Assembly: GCF_038050405.1 (NCBI RefSeq)
Contig: NZ_CP150900.1
Location: forward strand, 1,116,001 to 1,180,000
Origin: Paraburkholderia sp. IMGN_8
GTDB lineage: Bacteria > Pseudomonadota > Gammaproteobacteria > Burkholderiales > Burkholderiaceae
Length of the DNA stretch: 64,000 bases
Reading direction: 5' to 3'
Below the pieces are notes generated by a model, which was not told the origin of the DNA, did not search any database, and saw only the letters and a list, made by a program, of their open reading frames with translations. Shown one piece after another: positions 25,449 through 33,767 of this stretch. The position numbers and the translations under genes were made by a program. Every line of letters begins with the position of its first letter. The first letter of the stretch is position 1.

Positions 25449-26243
25449 CTAGGCTTGCAATAAATTTAGATAGTTCTTGGGTAAATATTTCGGCTTCTTC
25501 CGATTCCGGATTGTGCCCAGCATTCTGGATGATTTTGATTTGAGCATTCGGAATGAGTCTTGCGATTTCGAAGCTTTCTTCCGGGAGTGAAACGATATCA
25601 TGTGAGCCGACCAGAACAAGCGTCGGAACCCTTATCTCAGAGATCCAAGGGCGTGAATCAAAATTCAGCATGGCAGCGCATTGACCATGATAGCCCTGCT
25701 CTGTTTGATAATGAGGGTTTTCGAGGTGTGCTCTCATAATGGCTTGGTACATGCCCGGCCGAGAAAGATGTTTGGATCCGAATGCCCACGGAATAATGCT
25801 TTCGGCCAAGAGATGTCGTGGCTCATCTAATTTATAAAGCGATTTTCTTACTTGTGAGAAATGCGAAAATGCCGTATTGATCTTGAAGAATGAGCTGCTA
25901 ATCACGCCTGCCCGGATTTTTCAGGAAAGTTTCGCATAATATGCTGCGCGATGCATCCGCCCAATGAATGGCCCACAATTATGGGATATTTTATGGACAG
26001 ATGCTCCATAAGGTTCAGAACATCTTGTGCCATCTGTTCCACGGAGTAGTCCCCTAGTGGCGCGTCGCTCTGTCCGGTCCCCCTATTATCGAGTGTGATT
26101 GTGTGGTATTTCTCCGACAAAACCGGCAGGACGGCTCGCCAAGCATTGTGGTCTGCAATTAGTCCATTTATTAAAATGACTGGCTGTCCTTTTCCGTGTG
26201 TTTCGTAATATATTCTGCAATCGTTGGAGATAAAGGAAGGCAT
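25405..26243 (-). pseudogene. Alpha/beta hydrolase, frameshifted
   Basis: The N-terminal part (26243 down to 25902) has the oxyanion strand GQPVILINGL, then TLDNRGTGQSD and the nucleophile elbow GHSLGG. After PEK the frame changes at an A-tract near 25915-25925; adding one A would join it to IRAGVISSSFFKIN... The second part (25905 down to 25405) has the cap region, the catalytic Asp in VGSHDIV and His in AGHNPESE. So the Ser-Asp-His triad is present but split between frames. The last ~15 codons come from the adjacent IS. GC content is clearly lower than in the flanking chromosome. Confidence 0.85.
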
Positions 26244-26572
26244 TTTAAATTTCTAGTCCTGTATTGTAATGAATTTGGTCGGTTGAAAATAATGGATCAT
26301 CGACGGTTAATTGGTCATATAGGATATCTGCCTGTATTGAATTGGAAAACACTGTTTATATTGATGACTAACTGGATAGTTAACAATTTGTTGGGTGATT
26401 GTAATCTTGTGGGCGGGCGCTGTCTAGCCTATTGGTGGGAGCGAAAGTTTTTTGGCATGAATATGCCATTTGCATATGGACGTCTTGAAAAACCTTCTAG
26501 GCTGCGAATCGCACTATCGCGAGAGGCACACGTATAATACTCAAACCTCCTCCCTTTCAGTATTCCTAAGAT
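26244..26572. other. AT-rich divergent intergenic region
   Basis: About 330 bases separating the minus-strand hydrolase from the plus-strand DapB-like gene. It is much richer in A and T than the chromosome. Open frames across it lack ribosome sites and look accidental. Promoters for both genes should lie here, but I could not choose a -35/-10 pair with correct spacing. Confidence 0.4.
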
Positions 26573-27247
26573 ATGCAGGTGATCGTCGTCGGTTCTGGAA
26601 AACTCGCAACCGAGCTGCTGAACTCGCACAAGCTGGACAGTAGCTATGAAGTAAAACCGTGGTTCGACAAGGAACGCATTGATGTCAAGTCAGTTGTGGT
26701 CCATGCAGGATCGGGCCGAGAACTTGCTCGCGTGGCCGATTTCTGTCAGATTACGGCGTCGCCACTTATCGAGTTGTCCACAGGTTCTGAGATAGGGGAA
26801 AAGTCGCACAGCTTTCCGGTTGTCCTATGCTCGAACGCCAATATCCTGATGCTCAAGTTTATGTGCATGCTGGAGATGAGTGGCCATCTTTTCCGAGATT
26901 GCCAAATCAGCTTGGTCGAGTCGCACCAGGGAACAAAAACCTCAGTGCCGGGCACTGCTGTCGAAATCGCTCAGTCCATAGGCTTTCCGACTAACGGAAT
27001 TCGTTCTGTGCGAGATCCAGACGTCCAACGAAATGAGCTCCAGATTCCTGACGGCCAGCTTGCTCGTCATGCGTATCATCGGATCACCATAGAGGACGGC
27101 GAATGCAGCCTCCACTTGGAATCCCGAGTCTACGGTTCGTCACCCTACGCGGATGGTGTGTCGCGAATTATTGAGACAATTAATCGCCGCAATCTTGAAA
27201 ATCGGCTTTATTCGACTATGGAACTTGTGCGCAATGGTTGGCTATAA
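26573..27247 (+). CDS. Divergent DapB-like (dihydrodipicolinate reductase family) protein
   Basis: 224 residues, shorter than DapB (about 265). The N-terminus VIVVGSGKLATELL resembles a Rossmann nucleotide loop but lacks the usual GxxGRMG pattern. The C-terminal part has ESHQGTKTSVPGTAVEIAQSIG, aligning with the DapB motif ExHHxxKxDxPSGTA: the first His and the Lys are kept, the second His is Gln. AYHRITIEDG and SRVYGSSPYADG also match the reductase C-terminal domain. The rest of a lysine pathway is not nearby. The AT-rich surroundings suggest transfer. No Shine-Dalgarno is evident, so the start is uncertain and the true substrate unknown. Confidence 0.65.
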   Translation: MQVIVVGSGKLATELLNSHKLDSSYEVKPWFDKERIDVKSVVVHAGSGRELARVADFCQITASPLIELSTGSEIGEKSHSFPVVLCSNANILMLKFMCMLEMSGHLFRDCQISLVESHQGTKTSVPGTAVEIAQSIGFPTNGIRSVRDPDVQRNELQIPDGQLARHAYHRITIEDGECSLHLESRVYGSSPYADGVSRIIETINRRNLENRLYSTMELVRNGWL

Positions 27248-27299
27248 GCACCCAAATGACCGGGGGCTAACGCGAATCGTTGAGCAGATATTGGGCCGG

Positions 27300-27541
27300 C
27301 TACTGCAAGCTCTTCGTTAGTTGTCTGCGCAATGCATCAGCTATCTGCTGCAAGATGTCCGTAGCAATACCTGCGCATCAAGAGGGCCGATCACCGAATA
27401 TCCGGACCCAGCCGCGCGGTCGACAACGATCACGGCTGCGCAGCGTGCTTGAGTTATGTCGCGGACGGTGTTGCATGCAGCATCAAACAGTCCCGCTGAT
27501 TCACCACCCGGTACGACATTCGGTTCGAAGTTGTCGCTTAT
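27300..27541 (-). pseudogene. Decayed small gene, family unrecognised
   Basis: Reading leftward, a coherent protein SDNFEPNVVPGGESAGLFD... continues through AAVIVVDRAAGSGYSVIGPLDAQVL. After a one-base shift it ends ATDILQQIADALRRQLTKSLQ at 27300. The codon where a start is expected is ATA (27539-27541). The coding length is 242 bases, one short of a multiple of three. Both faults suggest decay of an ~80-residue gene. I do not recognise the family. Confidence 0.5.
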
Positions 27542-27721
27542 AGTCTCTTGTGTACAGTTGATAACTTCCTGGTGAATTTAACCAGAGTCGGGAGCTAAGC
27601 CGATGAAACGAGCATTCGCCCGCAGCAGCTCGTACTGTCATCGCTGTCGGCTTCTGCATCCGTGGCATAGTCCATCCTACATCCAGATATATCGCTGGAT
27701 CGTGATCCTGACCAACACCTA
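27542..27721. other. Short non-coding segment before DUF2867-like gene
   Basis: No gene or convincing ribosome site is seen in these 180 bases. Confidence 0.3.
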
Positions 27722-28270
27722 ATGACGCTGATCGACGAATTTTTGCCCCGTTACGATTTCCGGGAGCAACACGCCACGCTCATACACGCGCCAGCAAACG
27801 TCATTCTGGATTGCGTCACCCGCCAACGGGCGCAGGACGACCCAATCGTGCGGCTGGCCATCAGTTTGCGGGAGCTGCCATCGCGGCTCATGAATCGGTC
27901 GCACCGACGCCTCCTGGATTTCGGCGATTTCACGTTTCTCGGCCGCGACGGAGACCGCGGACTGGCGTTCGGGTTGACCGGCGCCTTCTGGCAGCCGGAT
28001 TACGGTTTGCTCGACATCGGGTCGCCCGGAGCGTTCAAGGCGAATGACAGGACGGATGTCTGCCAGCTTGTCATGGGCTTCGCAGTCGAAACCACCTCGT
28101 CCGGCAGATCTGTCTTGAGTACCGAGACTCGCGTGTTTTGTCCGACTCCGGCAGTTCGTCGCAGATTTGCCCCTTACTGGTACGTCATCCTTCCGGTCAG
28201 TGGTCACATCCGGCAGCGTATGCTTGCCCGGATTCGGCAACAGGCCGAAAGTCTGGCTGGAGCACGGTGA
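27722..28270 (+). CDS. DUF2867/SRPBCC-like conserved hypothetical protein
   Basis: 182 residues. RRLLDFGDFTFLG, LTGAFWQPDYG, VETTSSGRSVLSTETRVFCPTPAVRRRFAPYWYVILPVSGHIRQRML match what I recall of the DUF2867 family, which has a START/SRPBCC-like fold and unknown function. No membrane segment or signal peptide is seen. No Shine-Dalgarno precedes ATG 27722, so the start is uncertain. It ends 30 bases before the right copy of the terminator repeat, the last gene of the accessory region. Confidence 0.6.
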   Translation: MTLIDEFLPRYDFREQHATLIHAPANVILDCVTRQRAQDDPIVRLAISLRELPSRLMNRSHRRLLDFGDFTFLGRDGDRGLAFGLTGAFWQPDYGLLDIGSPGAFKANDRTDVCQLVMGFAVETTSSGRSVLSTETRVFCPTPAVRRRFAPYWYVILPVSGHIRQRMLARIRQQAESLAGAR

Positions 28271-28300
28271 GACTGGACCGGCACAAGGCAGCGATAAAAT

Positions 28301-28326
28301 CCGACGTGTCGGGGCTTTTCTTTTTT
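28301..28326 (+). repeat. Direct repeat, right copy (terminator segment)
   Basis: Matches 17185-17210 at 25 of 26 positions. The left arm of the terminator stem (the GCCCC part) is not present here, so it is a partial copy with the T-tract, not a full terminator. It marks a probable right border of the accessory region. Confidence 0.75.
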
Positions 28327-28476
28327 CTACGCCTCATCGCTCATCGTGCCTCTCGCCTTCATCGCGCTTCCCGTTCAAGGTCGCCGGTCACGGCATTGCC
28401 TTGCACGTGTCCGCACGCTTTGCTGCTCACGCCGCTATAGTGCGCAGACGCCCAAGCCCGGCACTCCGACACCGAC

Positions 28477-28881
28477 ATGCGCATCCACGATACTGAACGC
28501 CGCTCTTTCTACCTGCGCGTGATCTACGCTTTATGCCTCGTCGGCGCCACCTGGACGCACCTGCAAGTGGCCTTGGCCCACGGCCTCTGGTGGGACTACG
28601 GCGGCGTCGCGTCCGGCACGCGAATCTACTGGACCTCGCTGCTGTTCATCGATCCATTGACGGCGCTGCTCCTGCTGCTAATCCCGCGAGCCGGACTGAT
28701 CCTCTGCGTGGCTGTCATCGTGACGGACGTGGTGCACAATTCGTGGTTCGCACTACATCATCCGATCCGGATCGACCTGTACCTTTCGCAGATCGTGTTT
28801 CTGCTGTTCGTTGCACTCACGGTGCGTACAGCGTGGCGTGGCGCCGTTCGCCGACGCACCGCGCCGCGCATTGCCGATTGA
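28477..28881 (+). CDS. Small integral membrane protein, unknown function
   Basis: 134 residues with about four hydrophobic segments: VIYALCLVGATWTHLQVALA, YWTSLLFIDPLTALLLLLI, GLILCVAVIVTDVVHNSW and IVFLLFVALTV. The C-terminal tail is Arg-rich. I recognise no catalytic motif. A conserved-looking TDVVHNSW segment holds a His in the membrane region. It lies outside the accessory region and in front of the TraB/GumN-like gene. Confidence 0.7.
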   Translation: MRIHDTERRSFYLRVIYALCLVGATWTHLQVALAHGLWWDYGGVASGTRIYWTSLLFIDPLTALLLLLIPRAGLILCVAVIVTDVVHNSWFALHHPIRIDLYLSQIVFLLFVALTVRTAWRGAVRRRTAPRIAD

Positions 28882-28929
28882 ATTGTCCAACTGTCCAATC
28901 GCCTGCTTGCCCGCCAATACCGAGACCGC

Positions 28930-29688
28930 ATGTATCTACAACTCACCGGCACCGACGTACGCCTGCTTGGCTCGATGCATCTATTCCCTGCAACGAACCG
29001 CCGGACGCCGCCATGGATTGCCGAGGCCTATGACTGGGCCGAGGAACTGGTCTTCGAATCCGATCCGCCGACCATCCTGCCGTTTCTGAAAGCGCATTCG
29101 CGAAGCGATGCGGATCAACTGCGTCCTTTGCTCTCCGCCGACGTCTGGAATCAGCTCCAGGCCGTATGGCCCGTCGACGGCCCGCTGGCGCCGCTCACCG
29201 ATTTGCGGCCGTGGGCCGCGCTGATTGTCGCGCCGACGCTGTTTCAGCAGGTCGTCGAAGGCGTCGAGCCGCGCATGCTGCGTTCGGCGATCGTGCAAGG
29301 CAAACCGTATCGGTATCTCGAGACTGCGGAGGAAGTGGCGGCGTCGCTCGAGTCGATTCCGCTGGAAGCCGTCTCAGCCGCGCTCGGCTTGCTGATCTCC
29401 GATCCGAAGGAGCCGCAACGCACGCTCGAACGCATGCACGCGGCCTGGCTGCATGGCGATCTGCAAGCCGTGCACGAGATCGCGATCGAGTCACCGATGT
29501 TCAACCTGCCCGGCATTCGCCACGCGATTCTCGATGCGCGCAATCACGCGTGGGCGGCGCGTGTGACGGCAATGCTCGAGCGGCCGGAGCGGACGCTGGT
29601 GGTCGTCGGCGCGCTGCATTTGTGCGGTCCAGGAAATCTGATCGAGCGTCTCGCGCGCCCCGTCGAGCCTGTTTTCCTCGGCGCATAG
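28930..29688 (+). CDS. TraB/GumN family protein
   Basis: 252 residues. It has the paired motifs of the TraB/GumN (Tiki-like) superfamily: the N-terminal LLGSMHLFP (GxxH) and the C-terminal VVVGALHLCGPGNLIERL (second GxxH with following helix), plus the acidic ELVFESDPP segment. Members are proposed metallopeptidases; bacterial roles are poorly known. No signal peptide is evident, unlike many GumN proteins. Confidence 0.85.
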   Translation: MYLQLTGTDVRLLGSMHLFPATNRRTPPWIAEAYDWAEELVFESDPPTILPFLKAHSRSDADQLRPLLSADVWNQLQAVWPVDGPLAPLTDLRPWAALIVAPTLFQQVVEGVEPRMLRSAIVQGKPYRYLETAEEVAASLESIPLEAVSAALGLLISDPKEPQRTLERMHAAWLHGDLQAVHEIAIESPMFNLPGIRHAILDARNHAWAARVTAMLERPERTLVVVGALHLCGPGNLIERLARPVEPVFLGA

Positions 29689-29825
29689 TGAGTTTGCTAC
29701 GGGCGGGCGCACGAGCCGAACGTGGCGAAAAGCACACGGAATACACGCGACGTGTGAGAACCGGGCGCGCTCCGGCCGTGGCGGCTGAGCGCCACCGAAG
29801 CCAGGCCGCGCGTGCAAGCGATGCA

Positions 29826-29916
29826 CCGCGTAATTCCGCGAGATTGGCGCGGCGTAGCCTGACCCACGAGATTTGCGCGGCATAGCCTAAGCCCGCCTGG
29901 CGCGGCATAATTCCGC
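29826..29916. repeat. Cluster of short repeats (CGCGGCRTAR type)
   Basis: Related units GCGCGGCGTAGCCT, GCGCGGCATAGCCT and GCGCGGCATAATTCCGC, preceded by CCGCGTAATTCCGC, occur within about 90 bases upstream of the acetyltransferase gene. Spacing is roughly 27 bases between the last three. No function is known to me. Confidence 0.55.
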
Positions 29917-29960
29917 ATCGCCGCCGCCGCCCCGGTGCGCCCCCTTTTTGAAGCCTTTTC

Positions 29961-30455
29961 ATGACCGAACCGCAGCACACCGCCGCCACGCCGCTGGCGC
30001 AACTCGAATGGCACTGGAAAGCCTTCGACGACCTTACCACCGCCGAGGTCTATGCAATGCTGGCCGCTCGCAGCGCGGTGTTCGTCGTCGAGCAGAACTG
30101 CCTTTATGCCGATATCGACGGGCTCGACACGGAGGCCTGGCACCTGTTCGCCTTCGGTCCCGGCGAGCGCCGTCCGCCGCTGGCAGGTTATCTCCGCGTG
30201 CTGCTGCCGGACGCGGGAGATACCGATATCCGCATCGGCCGCGTATTGACGACGGCGGAGTTCCGCGGCATCGGACTCGGCAACGCGATGCTCGAACGCG
30301 CGCTGGCTCACATCCGCGCGCAGTGGCCCGGCACGCCGATCCGTTTGCATGCGCAGGCGCATCTGCAGGCTTTCTATGGCGCTTTCGGCTTTGCGCCAAT
30401 CTCGGACATTCACGAAGAGGACGGCATCCCGCACGTGTGGATGCGTTCGCTCTAA
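29961..30455 (+). CDS. GNAT family N-acetyltransferase, ElaA-like
   Basis: 164 residues. LEWHWKAFDDLTTAEVYAMLAARSAVFVVEQNCLYADIDGLD is the ElaA-type N-terminus. The acetyl-CoA loop lies in IGRVLTTAEFRGIGLGNAMLERAL (RGIGLG for the usual Q/RxxGxG/A). The C-terminus (IRLHAQAHLQAFYGAFGFAP...EDGIPHVWMR) completes the GNAT fold. The substrate is unknown. No operon partner is clear; the next gene is convergent. Confidence 0.88.
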   Translation: MTEPQHTAATPLAQLEWHWKAFDDLTTAEVYAMLAARSAVFVVEQNCLYADIDGLDTEAWHLFAFGPGERRPPLAGYLRVLLPDAGDTDIRIGRVLTTAEFRGIGLGNAMLERALAHIRAQWPGTPIRLHAQAHLQAFYGAFGFAPISDIHEEDGIPHVWMRSL

Positions 30456-30515
30456 GCTTCGACGAAGCCCGGCGCAGGCGCGCCGGCCGCATTCAACGCT
30501 TTGAACGTTTCAGCG

Positions 30516-31397
30516 TCAGCGTCGCGCGCTCGCGGCCACCGAGGGAGCTTGCGTCAGGCGTGGCGCGCCGGCGCCGCGTTCGCCACGCAGGCGTCCGCGC
30601 GCCGATAGCCGCATCCAGTGACGCAATGCCAGCAGGGCGCCGATTACGCTCATCATCGAACCCGGAATCCACAGCAGCAGTCCGCCGATCTGCTGATCGC
30701 GCATCGGGCTCAGCCACGTGAAGGCGCGTCCGCAGATCGAATAGATCGGATACAACTCGCGCGGCGAAAAGAAAATGAATGCGCCGAGGATGATCTGCGG
30801 CGGAATCGCGGCGATCACCACCAGCACGCGCTTGCCGGGCGACAGCCGCGCCGGCGGCGCCGGGCGCGGATCGAGCACGAGCCACCAGAACAGCAGGCCG
30901 TCGATCACCATGCTCCAGTTCATCACGCGGTAGAGCCGCCAGTCGAGCATCGCCACGAAATGAATCGGCGACATCAGCCAGAAATAAATCAGCCCAACGA
31001 ACAATGTGACTGCAACCACCGGATGCATCACCACGTCGAGCACTTTGCGCACCACGCGGGTTTGCAACGCGGGCCGCACGAAGCCTTGGCGCCAGCTGAA
31101 CGGAATGCCCGCACGCAATGCGGCGCCCGGATACGACAGCGCGATGAAGAAGGGCCCAAGATGATGCAGCACCAGATGCTGCGCGCGATGCATGAAGAAC
31201 TCATGCTCGAAGAAGTAATCGAGCCGCGTATGCAGCGCGACATACAACGCGGCCAGCCCGAGCCAGAAGGAAATGCGCCGGGCGATCGATACCTTCGCCT
31301 TGCGTGCGCCACGCACAAACAGGATCGCGGGCACCAGCAATGCGATCACGACGGTCGGCGAGAACTCCCAGGGATCGAGCCAGTAGAGCAGGTTCAT
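30516..31397 (-). CDS. Cytochrome c oxidase assembly factor CtaG (caa3 type)
   Basis: 293 residues with about seven membrane segments starting MNLLYWLDPWEFSPTVVIALLVPAI. Conserved His-rich parts HEFFMHRAQHLVLHHLGPF and MSPIHFVAML match the Caa3_CtaG family of membrane copper proteins. It precedes no oxidase genes here, but is followed upstream on the same strand by PCu(A)C and SCO genes. The three together suggest copper delivery to the CuA or CuB centre of a respiratory oxidase encoded elsewhere. Confidence 0.88.
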   Translation of the reverse strand: MNLLYWLDPWEFSPTVVIALLVPAILFVRGARKAKVSIARRISFWLGLAALYVALHTRLDYFFEHEFFMHRAQHLVLHHLGPFFIALSYPGAALRAGIPFSWRQGFVRPALQTRVVRKVLDVVMHPVVAVTLFVGLIYFWLMSPIHFVAMLDWRLYRVMNWSMVIDGLLFWWLVLDPRPAPPARLSPGKRVLVVIAAIPPQIILGAFIFFSPRELYPIYSICGRAFTWLSPMRDQQIGGLLLWIPGSMMSVIGALLALRHWMRLSARGRLRGERGAGAPRLTQAPSVAASARR

Positions 31398-31415
31398 CGT
31401 GCGTCGTTGTGGTTG

Positions 31416-31877
31416 TTACTTGGTCTGTGCGGGCGATTTGACGGTGAACGGCGTGTCGAGCGTTTCGCCGTCGGAGAACTTCAGCGTCAGATGCACGGTG
31501 TCGCCCGGCTTCACCGTGTGCTTCGCGTCTTCGAGCATCACGTGGTAGCCGCCCGGCGCAATCGCGACCTGGCCGTGCGCGGGCACCGTCAGCTTGTCGA
31601 CCATCACCATCTTTTGCGTCGAGCCGTTCGACACGGTTTGATGCAGCATCGCGTCGCCATAGTCGTTACTGGAAATATCGACGAGGTCGATCGGCTTGTC
31701 GCTCGCGTTCACCAGCGTCACGTAGCCCGCGGCGGGCAGATTGTTCGGCAGCCAGCGAACCCACGCCTCCCTGGCGCTGATCGCTTGAGCGCCGCCCGCT
31801 TGCGCGCCTGGGGCGAAACCGAACGAAAGGGCGAGGGCACAACTCAATGCGGCAAACGTCTTGATCTTGATCGACAT
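31416..31877 (-). CDS. Periplasmic copper chaperone PCu(A)C
   Basis: 153 residues. The signal peptide is KTFAALSCALALSFGFAPGAQAGG. The copper site follows the H(M)X10MX21HXM pattern: MLHQTVSNGSTQKMVMV, then PGGYHVMLED. PCu(A)C proteins pass Cu(I) to the CuA subunit of cytochrome oxidase together with SCO proteins. It lies between ctaG and SCO on the same strand with gaps under 20 bases, so a three-gene transcript is likely. Confidence 0.93.
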   Translation of the reverse strand: MSIKIKTFAALSCALALSFGFAPGAQAGGAQAISAREAWVRWLPNNLPAAGYVTLVNASDKPIDLVDISSNDYGDAMLHQTVSNGSTQKMVMVDKLTVPAHGQVAIAPGGYHVMLEDAKHTVKPGDTVHLTLKFSDGETLDTPFTVKSPAQTK

Positions 31878-31895
31878 GGGTGGACTCGGGAAAGG

Positions 31896-32591
31896 TCAGG
31901 AGCGGTCTTCAATGATACGGCGCAGGTCCTGCGCGATCGCGTCGGGCGTGTCGTAATCGGTGGCCAGCAGGCGCGCATGGCCTTGCGGGTCGAACACGTA
32001 GACGGCGGAGCTATGCGTGACTTCATAGTTGTCGTTGGGGTCGCGCTTTTCCATCTGATAGGCGACCCGGTAACGCTTGGCGAGCGATTCGATTTGCCAG
32101 TCGGTGCCGGTCAGCCCTTCGGCGTGTTGCGAGTCGAAGGCGCCGACGTAATCGTGCAATGCCTTGGCCGTGTCGCGCGCCGGATCGACGGTGATGAACA
32201 GGATGCGCGCTTTTTGCGCGTCCGGGCCCAGCTTGCCCAGCACCTGCATCAGACGGGCCATGGTCTCGGGACAGACATCCGGACAATGCGTGTAGCCGAA
32301 GTAGACGAGCGACGTGCGGCCTTTGAATGAATCGCCGGTGACGGGGCGCCCTTCGTCGCCGGTCAGCGAGAAATCCAGATCCGGCAAGTGGCCGGTCACG
32401 TCGGTCAACTGCCACGGCTCGGCGCGATGCGTGCAGCCGGCTAGCGTAGCCAGCGCGCCCACCATGACGGTCAGCGCGAACAGGCGCCTGGACCACGCCC
32501 GGCGTGGTGATGCAAGGTTCGGTTGCTGGCGTCGAGATGAGATGTTCGGGAACAAAGCAGGGTTCAATGACTCGATTGAAGGGTGACACAT
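31896..32591 (-). CDS. SCO family copper/redox protein
   Basis: About 231 residues if started at the ATG at 32589-32591; the frame is open 16 codons further and the start is uncertain. A hydrophobic segment ends in LATLAGC, a lipobox-like signal. The thioredoxin-fold domain has the copper CxxxC pair in GYTHCPDVCPE and the third ligand His in VTHSSAVYVFD. SCO proteins mature the CuA site of cytochrome oxidase. It is first gene of the SCO-PCu(A)C-CtaG set. Confidence 0.9.
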   Translation of the reverse strand: MCHPSIESLNPALFPNISSRRQQPNLASPRRAWSRRLFALTVMVGALATLAGCTHRAEPWQLTDVTGHLPDLDFSLTGDEGRPVTGDSFKGRTSLVYFGYTHCPDVCPETMARLMQVLGKLGPDAQKARILFITVDPARDTAKALHDYVGAFDSQHAEGLTGTDWQIESLAKRYRVAYQMEKRDPNDNYEVTHSSAVYVFDPQGHARLLATDYDTPDAIAQDLRRIIEDRS

Positions 32592-32953
32592 GAGGTGGCA
32601 CACGAGCCGATACCTCAGCGGACACAGTGCGCTTCGCACAAAGCGCGCGGCCCTTCATAGTGTGCAAATATGGCCGTAACCGGAGTGGTCTGCGTGGCTG
32701 CGACTGTATCGCAAATTAGCCGGCGGCGTGGCGCAGCGCCCGTTGGCGCGCGGCTTGCGAGGCAATTTGACGCAGGCGGCTGAAAGCTGGATGAAGCCGG
32801 ATTGTTCTCTTTTTGAACGCAATCCACGCTGGCGTCGGCTCGCACGCCGCGGCCGGGCTTGTGTCCTGGCTTACTTTCTCGAAAAATGGTTGGATGCGCG
32901 GTAAGATGCGCACACTTTTCCGGCCGCAGAAGGCTGAAAGGCAAAACTAACCG
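32592..32953. other. Divergent intergenic region between SCO gene and otsB
   Basis: About 360 bases between genes reading away from each other. No convincing gene; short frames here are in non-coding composition. It must hold promoters for both operons, but I see no clear boxes. Confidence 0.4.
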
Positions 32954-33703
32954 ATGCAAGCACTTCCGGCAGTTCTGTCTCCGAGCGAGACGGCATTTTT
33001 CTTCGACTTCGACGGCACGCTCGTCGAACTCGCGCCCACGCCGGACGGCGTGCTGGTGCAACCCGAGGTCATCGTTCTGTTGACCGAGTTGCGGCGTCTG
33101 ACGAATGGCGCAGTGGCGATCGTGTCGGGTCGCGGCATCGATAGTATCGACGCTTTTCTTGGCATGCCCGATCTGCCGATCGCCGGTCTGCACGGCGCCG
33201 AGCGGCGCGACGCGAATGGCGACACGCAGCGTATCGGCTTTCACGACGAGCGCCTGTTGCGCATGGAGCAGGTGCTCGCGCAGGTCGTCAACTCGAATCC
33301 CGGCATGCTGCTCGAGATCAAGGGCGCGGCGCTCGCGCTGCACTATCGCAATGCGCCGGATCGCGAGCCGGCGGCGCGTGCGGCAACCGAGCGGCTGGTC
33401 GCCGATTACGCCGGCTCCTATGTATTGCAGCCCGGCAAAATGGTCTATGAGATCAAGCCGAAAGACGTCGACAAAGGCCGCGCGCTGCGCGCGTTTCTCG
33501 ACGAGCCGCCGTTCGTCGGCCGTTTTCCGGTATTTGCCGGCGACGATCTGACCGACGAGAAAGGCTTTGCTGTCGTCAATGAGCGCGGCGGCCTGTCGAT
33601 CAAGGTCGGTGCGGGCGATACGATGGCGCATACGCGCCTCGAGTCGGTGGCGGCATTGCTCGAATGGCTGGCGTCGATTGTCGCGGCGGTGCGCGGAGCA
33701 TGA
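32954..33703 (+). CDS. otsB: Trehalose-6-phosphate phosphatase
   Basis: 249 residues of the HAD superfamily. Motif I FFFDFDGTLVEL carries the nucleophile Asp near residue 18. The motif II region is VSGRGIDS, and the C-terminal FAGDDLTDEKGF holds the magnesium-binding Asp pair. It dephosphorylates trehalose-6-phosphate to trehalose. otsA follows 64 bases downstream, so both steps of trehalose synthesis are together. Confidence 0.95.
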   Translation: MQALPAVLSPSETAFFFDFDGTLVELAPTPDGVLVQPEVIVLLTELRRLTNGAVAIVSGRGIDSIDAFLGMPDLPIAGLHGAERRDANGDTQRIGFHDERLLRMEQVLAQVVNSNPGMLLEIKGAALALHYRNAPDREPAARAATERLVADYAGSYVLQPGKMVYEIKPKDVDKGRALRAFLDEPPFVGRFPVFAGDDLTDEKGFAVVNERGGLSIKVGAGDTMAHTRLESVAALLEWLASIVAAVRGA

Positions 33704-33767
33704 TGACCGCGCTGCATCGCTCAACGTACATAACGTATTTCAAGTACTGCATCGGGAATCGCGCTTC

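Noticed and set aside
26196..26537. 113-codon plus-strand frame between the hydrolase and the DapB-like gene
   Set aside because: It overlaps the hydrolase N-terminus antisense, has no ribosome site and no family resemblance.
17467..28300. Defence island interpretation of the accessory region
   Set aside because: Apart from a truncated phage-type methylase I see no restriction, CRISPR, toxin-antitoxin, retron or abortive-infection gene; the reverse transcriptase is an intron maturase.
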